Positions 21,403-30,160 of a stretch of DNA of 64,000 nucleotides are shown one piece after another (the first letter of the stretch is position 1; every line of letters begins with the position of its first letter). A program made the translations under genes and the position numbers. The notes beneath the pieces are model-generated. The model was not told the DNA's origin, did not search any database, and was given only the letters and a program-made list of their open reading frames with translations. Source of the stretch: Arthrobacter sp. ok362 (GTDB taxonomy: Bacteria > Actinomycetota > Actinomycetes > Actinomycetales > Micrococcaceae); assembly GCF_900102785.1 (NCBI RefSeq), contig NZ_FNGC01000017.1, forward strand, positions 1 to 64,000, written 5' to 3'.

Positions 21403-22410
21403 TCAGAAGACGACGGTCCACCCCTCCCGCCCCGCTTGCTCCCCGGTATATGAAACGCCGTCGACCTTCAGCCCCTGCGCATCCAGCAGCGTGATGGCGC
21501 CCCCGTTGTTGCCCAACTGGACGCCGCCGCCCAGCGGCACGCGAAGCGTCCCACCCGCGCCCAGGGATGTGGAAGGTACCGGGCAAGTGTTGATCAGCCG
21601 GTCCGCAAGCCGCCATCCGGCCAAGTCGATAGGATCCGGGGAGGCGTTGATCAGCAGCACGGATTCGGCCTCCGGTGCCGGGCCTGCGGGGTTGACCAGT
21701 GCGGCCAGGATTCGCATTGCCGCTGCACCGGGTTGGGGCCGTGGCGGGGTGTTGGGAATGGTGTGGCCGGTGGCGTCGTCGGTGTGCCACGCCTGGCTTT
21801 GGAAGGCGAGGAAGATGCCGACCCAGCGGGATTCTGCCGGGAAGTGCATCAGCATCCCGCCGTCCTGCCACACGCCGTCATCCCTGGTGAAGGCGCCGCT
21901 GTTGCCTTGGTTCATGTGGATGTCGTGGACGCCGTTGCCGGGGACGAAGCCGAAGACCTTGTCCGGGATGCCTGGCTCCGGTCCAAAGCGCTGACCGAAA
22001 ACGTAGAGCAAAGCCTGGTCGTTGGCAATTGCCCGTTGGACGTAGTGGTCCAGCAGGTCCGCCAGATCGTTGTCCGGACCTATTACGTCCGGCGGAAGGA
22101 GGCGCAGTGCCGCCGGGTCGAAGAGGTTGCCCCGGATGAAGTCAAGGTTGGGGCCGCCCGGGCCGACGGGCAGCGGGGTCCAGCCGGCAGCGGCGCCGGG
22201 CAGCAGCCCCAGGATATGGTGGGCAAAGTCGTCATTCGCCAGGTAGAGCAGCTCGGACGGTGCCTGCTGGGACTTCACGTTCACCGCCGCCCGGTAGTCG
22301 GTGCCCCGGGCGTCGCGGAGGTGGATCTGGTAGTGCGGTGTATCGGCCGCTCCCTCGCGCCGGCTGCCGACCGCACGGGCGGCGAGGACACCGTATTGCT
22401 GCAATGGCAT
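21403..22410 (-). CDS. DUF2278 (YukJ-like) protein with lamin-tail-like C-terminus
   Basis: This is a 335-residue protein. The N-terminal three-fifths match DUF2278/YukJ: MPLQQYGVLAARAVG, HYQIHLRD, a Asn-rich LDFIRGNLFDP, LLYVFGQRFG, and GVHDIHMNQGN with GVWQDGGMLMHF. The C-terminal portion (VLLINASPDPIDLAGW, VQLGNNGGAITLLD) resembles a lamin-tail domain, an extracellular beta-sandwich. GGAGG lies just upstream of the ATG at 22408-22410; an ATG four codons earlier is less well placed. DUF2278 has no established function. The neighbour is a secreted-type peptidase on the same strand. Confidence 0.85.
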   Translation of the reverse strand: MPLQQYGVLAARAVGSRREGAADTPHYQIHLRDARGTDYRAAVNVKSQQAPSELLYLANDDFAHHILGLLPGAAAGWTPLPVGPGGPNLDFIRGNLFDPAALRLLPPDVIGPDNDLADLLDHYVQRAIANDQALLYVFGQRFGPEPGIPDKVFGFVPGNGVHDIHMNQGNSGAFTRDDGVWQDGGMLMHFPAESRWVGIFLAFQSQAWHTDDATGHTIPNTPPRPQPGAAAMRILAALVNPAGPAPEAESVLLINASPDPIDLAGWRLADRLINTCPVPSTSLGAGGTLRVPLGGGVQLGNNGGAITLLDAQGLKVDGVSYTGEQAGREGWTVVF

Positions 22411-22707
22411 TGCTTCCTCCAAACGCTCCAGACAGCCATAGCGGCGCGGCGGGCCGCGGTATGCCGGTTCGAGTCAACCGTGTCCGGCGTTACTGCGCCG
22501 TTACGGCTCGTAGGCGCACTACCGCGCCGACGAAGAACGCGAGGCTAGGAACGCCGGCCATGTTCGTGGAAAACGGGAGCAGTACGGCCAGTGTCCCTTG
22601 GCCAAAATTGCAGCCGACGTTAGACATCCCCATAAGGGCTCCTTGGTCACGCTGGAAGCACACAACGTCCGCCACCACTACTCCCGGGCGCCTGACCCGC
22701 TCAACCA

Positions 22708-22845
22708 CTGTGCCCGAGGTGGGACTCGAACGGGATTCCGGGCCTTGAAAGTCCGTCACTCCCCCAAAAACACAGGGAATCCGTCTCAGTCCGGCACCTG
22801 TACGAACCGATCCGACGGCCAGGGTGTGCACATTGTGCACACCCT
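22708..22845 (-). repeat. Dispersed non-coding repeat, copy A (tRNA-3'-like box plus palindrome)
   Basis: This 138-bp stretch matches 42288-42421 over most of its length. On the minus strand it begins at a GTGTGCAC-type palindrome, passes a GGGGGAGTGACGG block and ends TTCGAGTCCCACCTCGGGCA, which looks like the 3' half of a tRNA T-arm plus acceptor. The 5' T-stem partner (GTGGG) is missing, so it is not a tRNA. No intrinsic terminator follows this copy. It may be an attachment-site relic or a degenerate small-RNA gene. Confidence 0.6.
22821..22845. promoter_or_regulatory. Perfect 11-bp palindrome, operator-like
   Basis: AGGGTGTGCAC (22821-22831) and GTGCACACCCT (22835-22845) are exact inverted repeats around ATT. 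It is the outer end of repeat copy A, and the equivalent site in copy B (42403-42421) keeps the same 3-base spacer with one mismatch. This suggests a protein-binding site conserved with the repeat. Confidence 0.5.
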
Positions 22846-22863
22846 CATGCTTGACCACGTTGA

Positions 22864-23007
22864 TGCACCGTCCAGACGCTCGCCGCAGCCTTCGGACCCG
22901 GCAACCCCTACCTGCTGCGCCCCCAGGTGCGGGAGAACTTCGGGTGCACCCTTGAAAAACTCCAGGACATGGTCCCCGTGCCGCTCACAGCAGCCCCGGC
23001 CTCTTAG
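22864..23007 (+). pseudogene. 3' fragment of an unidentified gene
   Basis: From a TGA at 22861 the frame reads on to TAG at 23005-23007. It encodes about 46 protein-like residues containing LAAAFGPGNPYLL, RPQVRENFGC and LEKLQDMVPV. The helix-like, G+C3-rich composition looks like a real C-terminus, but there is no start codon and no upstream body; repeat copy A abuts it instead. I do not recognise the family. It is one of several truncated genes near the repeat and the AT-rich insert. Confidence 0.4.
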
Positions 23008-23200
23008 ACCGAACAACGCCTCACCGGGCTTGATCGATCAGGCAGGGTTACGAACCAGCCGCCTTCAAGGTGTACTTGTGCGAAGACTGACCGTGGGATC
23101 GAAAGCCGTGTGATGACAATCATGAGCCCCTTAAGTTCAGCCACAGGCCAGCGATCCCAACCACCCAAGCCCCGCACCCAGGGGTGAAAGTCCTTTTGTA

Positions 23201-24529
23201 CTAATTAACGCTAAACCTCTCCCAATCCTTTGCAACTTCCTTAGAGAACGCAACTGCACCCGATCTATTTGCAGTGAGAAATTGAGGATTCCTTTTTTCA
23301 TCGTGCTTAAAATCGAACTTAATAGATACAAGTCCGTTCTTGTCTTTGTTTAATCCGAAGATCTGAGCAACATTCCCTTTGGATTTCCGCGGAACGCCGT
23401 CTCTATCCGAGCAGACAAAACTCGCCTTTCCACTTTGAATGAATGATATGAAACATTCAGAGCTATCATAATTAGCAGTAATCCTGATGGGGATAAAGCT
23501 AGCGTTATCCAGCACCGCTTCATCTACGGCTCTAACCATATCCTCACGAACTGAATAGGCCATGATGTCGCCATGAGAGTTGGTGACATTTTTATTTATG
23601 AACTCTCGGTCATCAATGTTAACTACAAATCCAGCCTCTAAACATTTTGACATTTTATTTTCATCAAAAACATGCATCTTTAAATATGCATCGTGAAGTG
23701 ATTCTTCACCGCTCTTTGCATAACGATCCGTGAGGTACTTGATTCTAATCTTAGACGCCTCATCCAGGAACGGGGTGTTGTAAACCTTACCTGCGCGGTT
23801 AATCATCTTTTGCACAAACAGTGGTCTTGTCATTGCCTCAAAATGCAATACGAACATTGAGTTCATCACGAATCCGTGAGAGAAATTTTCATTCATGGGG
23901 ACCGGCAAATGACATGACGGTCTAAAAATATCCTCGGATGTTCTGATAAAACTTTTTCCGGTGACATGGCCAAAGAACCCAGACTTATGCTTCAAACCTT
24001 CATCTGGATAAATCTCATTCCAGAAATCATAATCGATCTTTCTTCTTGATTTGAAGTATCTGGTGTCGAATGTATTAATTAGCGACTCTGGTTCTTTGTT
24101 TAGATAAACAGCCTCTAGAGGCCGAATTAAAGCAGAAAATACGTTGCCTGGAATGTATGACAGCTCTTCTTCAATGTTACTCATCGGGAAAAGCAACTCA
24201 TCAATATCAACGTTCAACAACCATTCTGTTTCGCAGATGGATGATGCGTGAAGCAAATTATGATACTGCCTATATTCGACATAATCAGGACGCTCACCCT
24301 TTTTATATCTTAGTGGATGGAAATGCTCTCTGAATTTCCAGAAATTATCATCGCATAAGAGAAAAACAACTCTATCATCATTTACTTTGTTATATATATC
24401 TTGATCATCTGGGGAGTCTAGAAATATATACATCTTCGAAACGCCAAGATTGATGTAATGGTGAATGAATCTTTCTATTAATTCATCAGGCGCTTTTACT
24501 GTGGTAACCAATGACCACGTAGAGGACAT
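23201..24529 (-). CDS. Glycosyltransferase (GT2/GT92-like), AT-rich and probably acquired
   Basis: This is a 442-residue protein. The N-terminus (SSTWSLVTTVKAPDELIERFIHHY) is the usual start of Glyco_tranf_2_4/GT92-type enzymes that begin with a beta-strand for the nucleotide sugar, followed by GVSKMYIFLDSPDD. The DxD-type metal site is WLLNVDIDELLFP near residue 107. HLPVPMNENFSHGF and HFEAMTRPLFVQKM fit the acceptor half. AGGAAG lies 5 bp before the ATG. Sampled 60-base lines are about 27-48% G+C and AT-ending codons dominate, unlike all neighbours, so recent transfer is likely. No other glycan gene is adjacent. Confidence 0.82.
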   Translation of the reverse strand: MSSTWSLVTTVKAPDELIERFIHHYINLGVSKMYIFLDSPDDQDIYNKVNDDRVVFLLCDDNFWKFREHFHPLRYKKGERPDYVEYRQYHNLLHASSICETEWLLNVDIDELLFPMSNIEEELSYIPGNVFSALIRPLEAVYLNKEPESLINTFDTRYFKSRRKIDYDFWNEIYPDEGLKHKSGFFGHVTGKSFIRTSEDIFRPSCHLPVPMNENFSHGFVMNSMFVLHFEAMTRPLFVQKMINRAGKVYNTPFLDEASKIRIKYLTDRYAKSGEESLHDAYLKMHVFDENKMSKCLEAGFVVNIDDREFINKNVTNSHGDIMAYSVREDMVRAVDEAVLDNASFIPIRITANYDSSECFISFIQSGKASFVCSDRDGVPRKSKGNVAQIFGLNKDKNGLVSIKFDFKHDEKRNPQFLTANRSGAVAFSKEVAKDWERFSVN

Positions 24530-24600
24530 AATTCTTCCTAAACTATTCTGTGAAAATATAACTGATTGTGTTTATAGGCATTTTGTGCCATAAGTCTATA

Positions 24601-25590
24601 GCGAAAACCTGCCCCGCGGGGACGTCAAGGTCATTGACGGCCGCGGCCAGACCCTGATGTCGGGCCTTTGCGACGCCCACACCCACTTCACCTTGAACAA
24701 CGGGGACCTCAACGGCCTGAAAACCACGCAGGTGGAAGAACACCTGCTTCACACCGTGCAGTCCGCCAAAACGTACATCGACTACGGCTACACCATGTGC
24801 TTCGGCGCCGCCAGCGCCAAGAAGCGCCTCGACGTCGTGGTCCGCAACGCCATCAACGCCGGCGACATCCCCGGCCCCCGTATCTGGCCAACGCCCAGGA
24901 AACCGCCACCACCGCCGGCGCACTCGTCCGCGGCATCGCCCAGATCGCCGACGGCGTCCAGGAAATGCGCAAGGTCGACCGCGAAACCATCGGACTCGGC
25001 GTGGACCAGATCAAACTCCGCATCTCCGGGGAGGAAATCACCGGCTCCAAGGCAGCCACCGACACCTACATCACGGAAGAAGAACTTCAGGTCGCCGTCG
25101 ACGAGGCCCATCGCCGCCACGTCCGCGTCTGCACCCGCGCCCACAGCCGCGACTCCGTCATCATCTCCCTGAAGACCGGAGTGGACATGATCTACCACGC
25201 CTCCTACATCGCCGACGAAAGCATGGACATGCTCGAAGCCGCTGAAAAGGCTGGCTACGCCCGTGAACACGAAATCGCCTGCAAAGCCATCCAGGAGATG
25301 CGCCGCCGCGGCATCGCGAACCTTCCCGGCGGAGACTACGGCTTCGCCTGGACACCCCGCGGCACCTACGCCCGCGACCTGGACCACTTCGTCAGGCTCT
25401 TCGGCTACACCGGAATGGAAGCCATCATCGCCGCCACCGCCCTCGGCGGGGAACTCTTCGAAAAGCCCAACGAACCCGGCAAGGTCCTGCCCGGCTTCTA
25501 CGCCGACTTCATCATGGTCGACGGCAACCCGCTCGAAGACATGACCGTCCTGCAGGACATCACCAAGATCACCGCCGTGATGACTGCGTC
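24601..25590 (+). pseudogene. Imidazolonepropionase-like amidohydrolase, degraded
   Basis: The metal-dependent amidohydrolase fold is recognisable but broken. The frame enters mid-gene as VKVIDGRGQTLMSGLCDAHTHF (HxH motif), beginning exactly where the AT-rich glycosyltransferase segment ends. Near 24885 the frame shifts, and coding continues in another frame with IKLRISGEEITG, CTRAHSRDSV and PGGDYGFAWTPRGTYARD. Around 25240 a central segment seems missing, and the C-terminus departs from the family after DITKITAVM at about 25585. The lost 5' end, frameshift and deletion show it is inactive. Confidence 0.8.
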
Positions 25591-25737
25591 AATGATGAAT
25601 CGAGCCAGGTTCATGTTCATAGTTGACGCCTTGAGTTTGTGAGCGATTTACAGCAATTCAGGGGGGACCGTTTTAGTAGTTGTTTCGCACTGACGGTTCC
25701 CCAGATGGATCGGCTTGCGGGCACCGGGGCGTGGTCG

Positions 25738-26421
25738 CTATCCCCGGGTTGTGAACTGGACCTGGACGCGCTTGAGCTCGGCGCGTGGAAGCACGGCGGC
25801 CACGACGCCACCGCCTGCTAGTTCCGCGCCGATGCCGTATACGAACGGGTCCGTATTGACCTCCGCGCCGGGCACTTCGACTCCATTGACGAGGACAGTG
25901 ACCTGACCATTGACCATCACGTCGGTCACTGTGGTTGCGGGTTGGTCCCAGGGGTTGCCGCTCAGTCCGAGCTCGTGCCGGTACTGGTTCAGGATGTAGT
26001 TGACGTGGTCGACCAGCACGCTGCGGACCGAATAACGCTCGGATGAGTCACGGTGCCAGGTGGTTCGCACGGCCTCCCACAGCTGCGGGTAGCGCATTCG
26101 CTCCACCTGCTCGACCAGCCACGCAGGTCGCGGCCATGGCGGAACATCCTCGATCGCCCTCCGCGACTGCTCGTCGAGGTCCGCAAGGTTCATCGGGTCG
26201 GAGCGGTCAGTCGGGTTTCGCCAGAGTGTATAGGTGACGCTCGCCGTCATTTCACTGTATCCACGAGCGTCCTGACCGTATCCCAGACCGACGGTATCCG
26301 TGTCCTCCAGCGAGGGCTGGGGCACGAGTCCCATCACCGGGATGGGCATGAGTTTCAGGCGCTCAACCTGCTCGACACGGGGATCTGGCGCGTCCTCGGG
26401 GAGAATTCCAGTCATCCTCAT
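25738..26421 (-). CDS. Hypothetical protein
   Basis: From the ATG at 26419-26421 the protein has 227 residues, starting MRMTGILPEDAPDPRVEQVE, with a GAGG sequence just upstream. The frame is also open to a GTG at 26593-26595 that overlaps the dinB stop by 4 bp, giving 285 residues, but the extra stretch contains AT-rich promoter-like sequence. I recognise no domain. It is acidic, with a Trp/Pro-rich middle (EDVPPWPRPAWLVEQVERMRYPQLW) and a beta-rich C-terminus (TVLVNGVEVPGAEV). Cytoplasmic location is likely. Confidence 0.65.
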   Translation of the reverse strand: MRMTGILPEDAPDPRVEQVERLKLMPIPVMGLVPQPSLEDTDTVGLGYGQDARGYSEMTASVTYTLWRNPTDRSDPMNLADLDEQSRRAIEDVPPWPRPAWLVEQVERMRYPQLWEAVRTTWHRDSSERYSVRSVLVDHVNYILNQYRHELGLSGNPWDQPATTVTDVMVNGQVTVLVNGVEVPGAEVNTDPFVYGIGAELAGGGVVAAVLPRAELKRVQVQFTTRG

Positions 26422-26591
26422 GCCTCGATTATGAGCCAAATACGTGATCGGGAGCCTATATCTGTAGAAGAGACGGCCGAACGCCACCGGTCCGGTAGCG
26501 GTTGGCTGACCGGTCGGAGCGTTCTCGTCGCCCAGACCGGTCTCGAAGTCGTACCCGCCCGGTCGCGCTGGTAACGAAGGCAGCGACGCCG

Positions 26592-27665
26592 TCACCAGCC
26601 GCCGCGCGTTGGCGTATGTCCCTTTCGGGCATCGTCGGGCATTGCCATTTCGGCCCGCAGGCCCAGGAGTCGGATGGGACGGCCCGCTTCGATTCCGGCT
26701 GCGAGGTCCAAGGCCCGCGCGAGGATTTCGTTCCGGTCGAATGTCTCGGGAATCTTCCTCGCGTGGGTCTTGGTGAAGAACGGAGCGTACCGGACCTTGA
26801 GGGTCAGCCCAACCACGGGCCGTCCTTCGGCCACAACATCTTCAAGGACACGCGCTGTCAGCTCCCTCACGGCGTCGTCCACCTGGGCAGGTTCGGCCAG
26901 GTCGCGCTGGAAGGTGGTCTCCCGGCTATGCCCGCGGGCAACCCACGGGGTGTCGTCCACAACGCTGGCGCCGTCCCCGCGTCCGAGCTCCGCGTACCAA
27001 GGACCCATCCTGGGGCCGAACTCCGGGACCAGGTCTTGGGGGTCGGATGCGGCGAGCTCGGCGACTGTGTTGATGCCGAGTTTGGCCAGCCGGCCCGACA
27101 CTTTGGTTCCGACGCCCCACAGGTCCTTGGTGGGCCGACTGCCCATGACGTCGAGCCAGTTCCCGGAAGTGAGACGGAAGACGCCGGCCGGCTTGCCGAA
27201 ACCGGTGGCGACCTTGGCTCGGACCAGGGTGTCGCCGATGCCCACGCTGCAATGCAGCTGTGTTCGCTCCAGGACAGCGGCCTGCACCTGCCGGGCGTAG
27301 GCTTCCGGATCCTCTGTCTCAATGCCTACAAAGGCTTCATCCCAACCCAGCACCTGCACGGTGGCGCCGGGCTGCGCCCGAAGGATAGCCATCACCGTCT
27401 CAGACGCCGCGAGGTAAGCCTCCTGATCGACGGGCAGGATCACAGCGTCGGGCACTTTCCGGGCCGCAATGCGCAAGGGCATTCCGGAACCCACTCCGAA
27501 CGCCCTGGCTTCGTAGGATGCGGTCGCCACCACAGCTCGTTCCGTGGGGTCGCCCCGACCGCCCACAATGATCGGCTTGCCCGCAAGCTCCGGGCGCCGG
27601 AGCACTTCGACCGCCGCGATGAACTGGTCGAGATCGACGTGCAGCACCCACCGGATTCCGCTCAC
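26592..27665 (-). CDS. dinB: DNA polymerase IV (Y family)
   Basis: This translesion polymerase has 357 residues from the GTG at 27663-27665; upstream in-frame sequence is not conserved. The palm metal ligands are in LHVDLDQFIAAVE and GWDEAFVG, the latter replacing the more common SxDEAF, as in some actinobacterial DinB. Fingers (ASYEARAFGVGSGMPL), thumb helix-hairpin-helix (LWGVGTKVSGRLAKLGI) and little-finger (VGLTLKVRYAPFFT) regions are present. It ends RKGHTPTRGGW without a clear beta-clamp-binding QxxLF tail, which could affect clamp recruitment. No LexA box was identified. Confidence 0.92.
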   Translation of the reverse strand: MSGIRWVLHVDLDQFIAAVEVLRRPELAGKPIIVGGRGDPTERAVVATASYEARAFGVGSGMPLRIAARKVPDAVILPVDQEAYLAASETVMAILRAQPGATVQVLGWDEAFVGIETEDPEAYARQVQAAVLERTQLHCSVGIGDTLVRAKVATGFGKPAGVFRLTSGNWLDVMGSRPTKDLWGVGTKVSGRLAKLGINTVAELAASDPQDLVPEFGPRMGPWYAELGRGDGASVVDDTPWVARGHSRETTFQRDLAEPAQVDDAVRELTARVLEDVVAEGRPVVGLTLKVRYAPFFTKTHARKIPETFDRNEILARALDLAAGIEAGRPIRLLGLRAEMAMPDDARKGHTPTRGGW

Positions 27666-28214
27666 GCCACCAGTCTGCCCTAAACATCCCCGGCAAGCAT
27701 CGGCACTCCACCGAGCTTGGCGGCGCAGCCTGCGGCCTCCTGACCTTGCCGGGGCCAAAATCGTTCCGCTCAGGGTTCCTCAAGCGGAACGCCGGGCAAT
27801 GGCCTCGCTGTCTTGGAGCGCTAAGGAATTTGGTGAGCGATGGTGTGGGCGAGTCGGTGGACTTGCTCTTAGGATCCGTCAGTTCGGCCTGCGTTGCACA
27901 AAAACGGAACCCTCTACCAGGCAAAGACTCCCCAGGCCGGTTGACGAAAAGCATAGGGACACCCCCCGCACATCTTCTTCGATGAGGACGAAGATAACTA
28001 CCAGCGCGTCGACAACGCGTGGGCCGTTGACTGCGGCCGGGCAACACCGTGTTCGCAGCAGCACCAACCGCAAGACTTAGTGCACGACACTCGTGTGGCC
28101 GGTGCGTTAGGTCATCCTGCGCGGGTGAGGCGCCACGCCGCACCGGGGGCACAGGATGGGACTGCGGCGGTCCGTCGGATTGCCTGTACCCAATGAGAAG
28201 CGGAGGTCATCAGT
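27666..28214. other. Gene-poor interval between dinB and DUF6325 gene
   Basis: No convincing gene was found in either direction. Short open frames have poor codon structure. An imperfect inverted repeat (ATCTTCTTCG near 27975 and CGAAGAT near 27995) is the only structure seen. The promoter for the DUF6325 gene should lie at the right end, where AAGCGGAGGTCATCAGT precedes its ATG. Confidence 0.4.
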
Positions 28215-28685
28215 ATGGCTGAGACACTGGATGAACTAGGGCCGGTGGACTGGCTCGTCGTGGAGTTCCCCGGGCCCGACTTCGGTAAGGGCCAAATCGC
28301 CCCGTTCCTGGAAGACCTGGTCAAGCGTGACCTCATCAGGGTGCTCGACATGGTCTTCCTGAGGAAGACCGAGGATGGCACGCTCGAGACGGCCGAAATC
28401 TCCGACCTCGACCCGAGCGAGCTCGGCGAGGTGCGCATGGCCGAGGCCGACCTGGCCATGGTGCTCTCCGAGCAGGACGTCTTTGACCTGGCCGAGACGA
28501 TCAAGCCCGGCCACTCCGCAGCGGTGCTCGTCTGGGAGAACCAGTGGGCGGCCCCGTTCGGCGCGGCCGTCCGCAAGGCCGGCGGCCAGCTCGTGGCCAG
28601 CGGCCGGATCCCGACCCAGGCCGTCATCGCCGCCTTCGAGGCCGACGCCGAAGCCCAGCCCGAAGAAGCAAAGGAAGGAGCCTGA
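28215..28685 (+). CDS. DUF6325 family protein
   Basis: This is a 156-residue acidic protein starting MAETLDELGPVDWLVVEFPG. It has the DUF6325/DUF1269-like pattern: a beta strand, FLEDLVKRDLIRVLDMVFL, an acidic linker, EQDVFDLAETIKPGHSAAVLVWENQWAAPF and ASGRIPTQAVIAAFEA. Function is unestablished; relatives are predicted stress or membrane-associated proteins. A GGAGG Shine-Dalgarno precedes the ATG. The stop is one base before the start of the Arg/Asp-repeat small protein, so the two are co-translated. Confidence 0.85.
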   Translation: MAETLDELGPVDWLVVEFPGPDFGKGQIAPFLEDLVKRDLIRVLDMVFLRKTEDGTLETAEISDLDPSELGEVRMAEADLAMVLSEQDVFDLAETIKPGHSAAVLVWENQWAAPFGAAVRKAGGQLVASGRIPTQAVIAAFEADAEAQPEEAKEGA

Positions 28686-28686
28686 C

Positions 28687-28845
28687 ATGCCACTGGCAGC
28701 ACGACGCAGGCGCAGAACCGCCGCCGCCGTCGGCGGGGCCGTTGTCGTCGCCCACGGGATAAACCGACGCGGCGACCGGCGTGATGACCGGCGGGACGAC
28801 CGCGGCGACGACCGCGACGACCGCCGCGACGACCGCCGCGACTAA
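28687..28845 (+). CDS. Small basic/acidic repeat protein (RDD repeats), 52 residues
   Basis: ATG at 28687 and TAA at 28843. The N-terminus (MPLAARRRRRTAAAVGGAVVVAHG) is a basic patch and a short hydrophobic helix, followed by a tail of RDDRRDD, RGDDRDDR and similar units built from near-tandem cgcgacgac DNA. AAGGAGCCTGAC overlaps the upstream stop and forms the ribosome site. Companion small proteins with an Arg-rich start and Gly/Ala helix commonly follow DUF6325 genes. The alternating charged tail is low complexity and may bind nucleic acid or phospholipid, which is speculation. Confidence 0.7.
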   Translation: MPLAARRRRRTAAAVGGAVVVAHGINRRGDRRDDRRDDRGDDRDDRRDDRRD

Positions 28846-28864
28846 CACAGCCGGCTCCCGGTTC

Positions 28865-28911
28865 CTCAGGGGTGCGCATGACCCTTCTGGGTAGTCATGC
28901 GCACCCCTGAG
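28865..28911. terminator. Perfect 18-bp hairpin after the DUF6325 pair
   Basis: CTCAGGGGTGCGCATGAC (28865-28882) and GTCATGCGCACCCCTGAG (28894-28911) are exact inverted repeats with an 11-base loop, 20 bp after the small-protein stop. There is no T-run, but the position and stem strength favour a terminator or mRNA 3' stabiliser. Confidence 0.6.
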
Positions 28912-29104
28912 CATGACAACCTGATTCAAGACGATGACGGCTGGCCCGGGCCCGCTTGTAGCGTGAACGTTCGTGGCGGCAAATAGTCCGCGGACACGGG
29001 CCATAGAACACAACAAGCCGGGACTGCCCCGCCGGTTGCTGGACTGGGTTCGTCGTGCACAGCGACCCATACACGTGGGGGCAGCTAGGCTGGTTCGTTC
29101 GGTC

Positions 29105-29440
29105 TTACTGCTGCGCCATCAGTCGGGCTATATCGGCGTCGTTGTGGCGGATCAGCTCGCCCGACACCTCGACTGTGACGGAGTGGATCGTGCCCGTGAA
29201 CTTGAACGGCGGCTGATAGCTGTTGGTTGCCGGCGCGCCAAAGTCGTAACCGCAGCTGGGGCCCTCGAGCTCGAAGAGTAGCGGCGTGGTGTACGGGAAG
29301 TCTGCGTTTCCCACGAGTCTGCCGTCGATGTAGAGCTGGGCACGACCGGGTGTTCCTTTGCCCGCCTTGAGGTCAGGCTGACCAGTGGGCTCGAACTCGT
29401 AGCGAACGGCATGCCGTCCCGGAAGCAGCGGTTCGGAACT
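29105..29440 (-). pseudogene. Arylsulfatase C-terminal remnant
   Basis: The leftward frame encodes about 105 residues: GRHAVRYEFEPTG, GTPGRAQLYIDGRLVG, TTPLLFELEGPSCGYDFG, FKFTGTIHSVTVEVSGEL. This is the beta-rich C-terminal domain found in actinobacterial arylsulfatases. The catalytic sulfatase domain with the CxPSR formylglycine site is absent; upstream the frame continues only into unrecognisable sequence. It is therefore a 3' remnant without activity. Confidence 0.7.
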
Positions 29441-30160
29441 GCCATGGTCCGGTCGTGGCTGTCCGCTTCGGCGGTCGCGAACGCCTCAAGTCCACTGTCG
29501 ACGCCGGCCACGGCAGGGAAGACGTCGCTGCAGTATATGAGACCGGGCGGTAGGCACCGGAGAAGGATTCCGACCTTGTTCTGACGCCCGGTCGGGGCAC
29601 ACCCAACCGGACGATCAATAACACTCCCCCACACCTCGGCCATGGGAGTCCTCATCTCAAATTGGGCAAGAGAAGAGTGTAAGCACGCAAAGAAGGATCG
29701 GGAAAGGCCCGGAAGACGGCCGGTGTTGAGAGTCGTCTGCGGCAGTCTTTCCCCTGAGGTTGGATAGTTTCGTACCGTGCCTGGTCCGGGTCGCTGGTTG
29801 CGGGCGTTCTAATCATGTCGTTTTCCTCCGGTTCATCCGGTATGCAAGGGCACGGCCCCGCGCATCGATCGACCGGCGGACAAGACAGTGAAGAGCACCT
29901 TTGGCGCAGGCTCTCCTTAGGTCACTCCGGCGGCAAGGCGAAGCGCCTCACCGGGTACTCCCTGGGGACTGACAGATCCGGGGAAAGACAACAGTCGTCG
30001 ATCGAAGTGAGAGTCAACAACCCGGCACCCGGCGCCAGCATCCTGTCGCGTCCATCACTGTGCGAGTCAAGGACCCCCGGGAATACCGGTATGGACAGTC
30101 TCACTGTCCGAATGCACCACCGTCCCCGACGGTGGACGTCCCGTCTTTCCCTGTAGCTGG
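29441..30160. other. Gene-poor interval
   Basis: Only short frames with poor codon bias are present on both strands. No domain, repeat or structured RNA was recognised. It follows the sulfatase remnant and is probably decayed sequence of the same deleted locus. Confidence 0.4.

Noticed and set aside
22700..22780. tRNA gene in copy A of the repeat
   Set aside because: The T-loop and acceptor 3' half are present but the 5' T-stem and acceptor partners are missing.
24668..25642. Intact 324-residue amidohydrolase
   Set aside because: The first ~75 codons of that frame are out of frame with the family; true N-terminal coding is in another frame and the central part is missing.
26421..26595. N-terminal extension of the hypothetical protein, coupled to dinB by GTGA
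   Set aside because: The stretch contains AT-rich promoter-like sequence and a good internal ATG with a ribosome site, so it was not included; it remains possible.
28770..28845. CRISPR-like short repeats
   Set aside because: The repeats are in-frame codons of Arg and Asp within a small protein, with no spacers.
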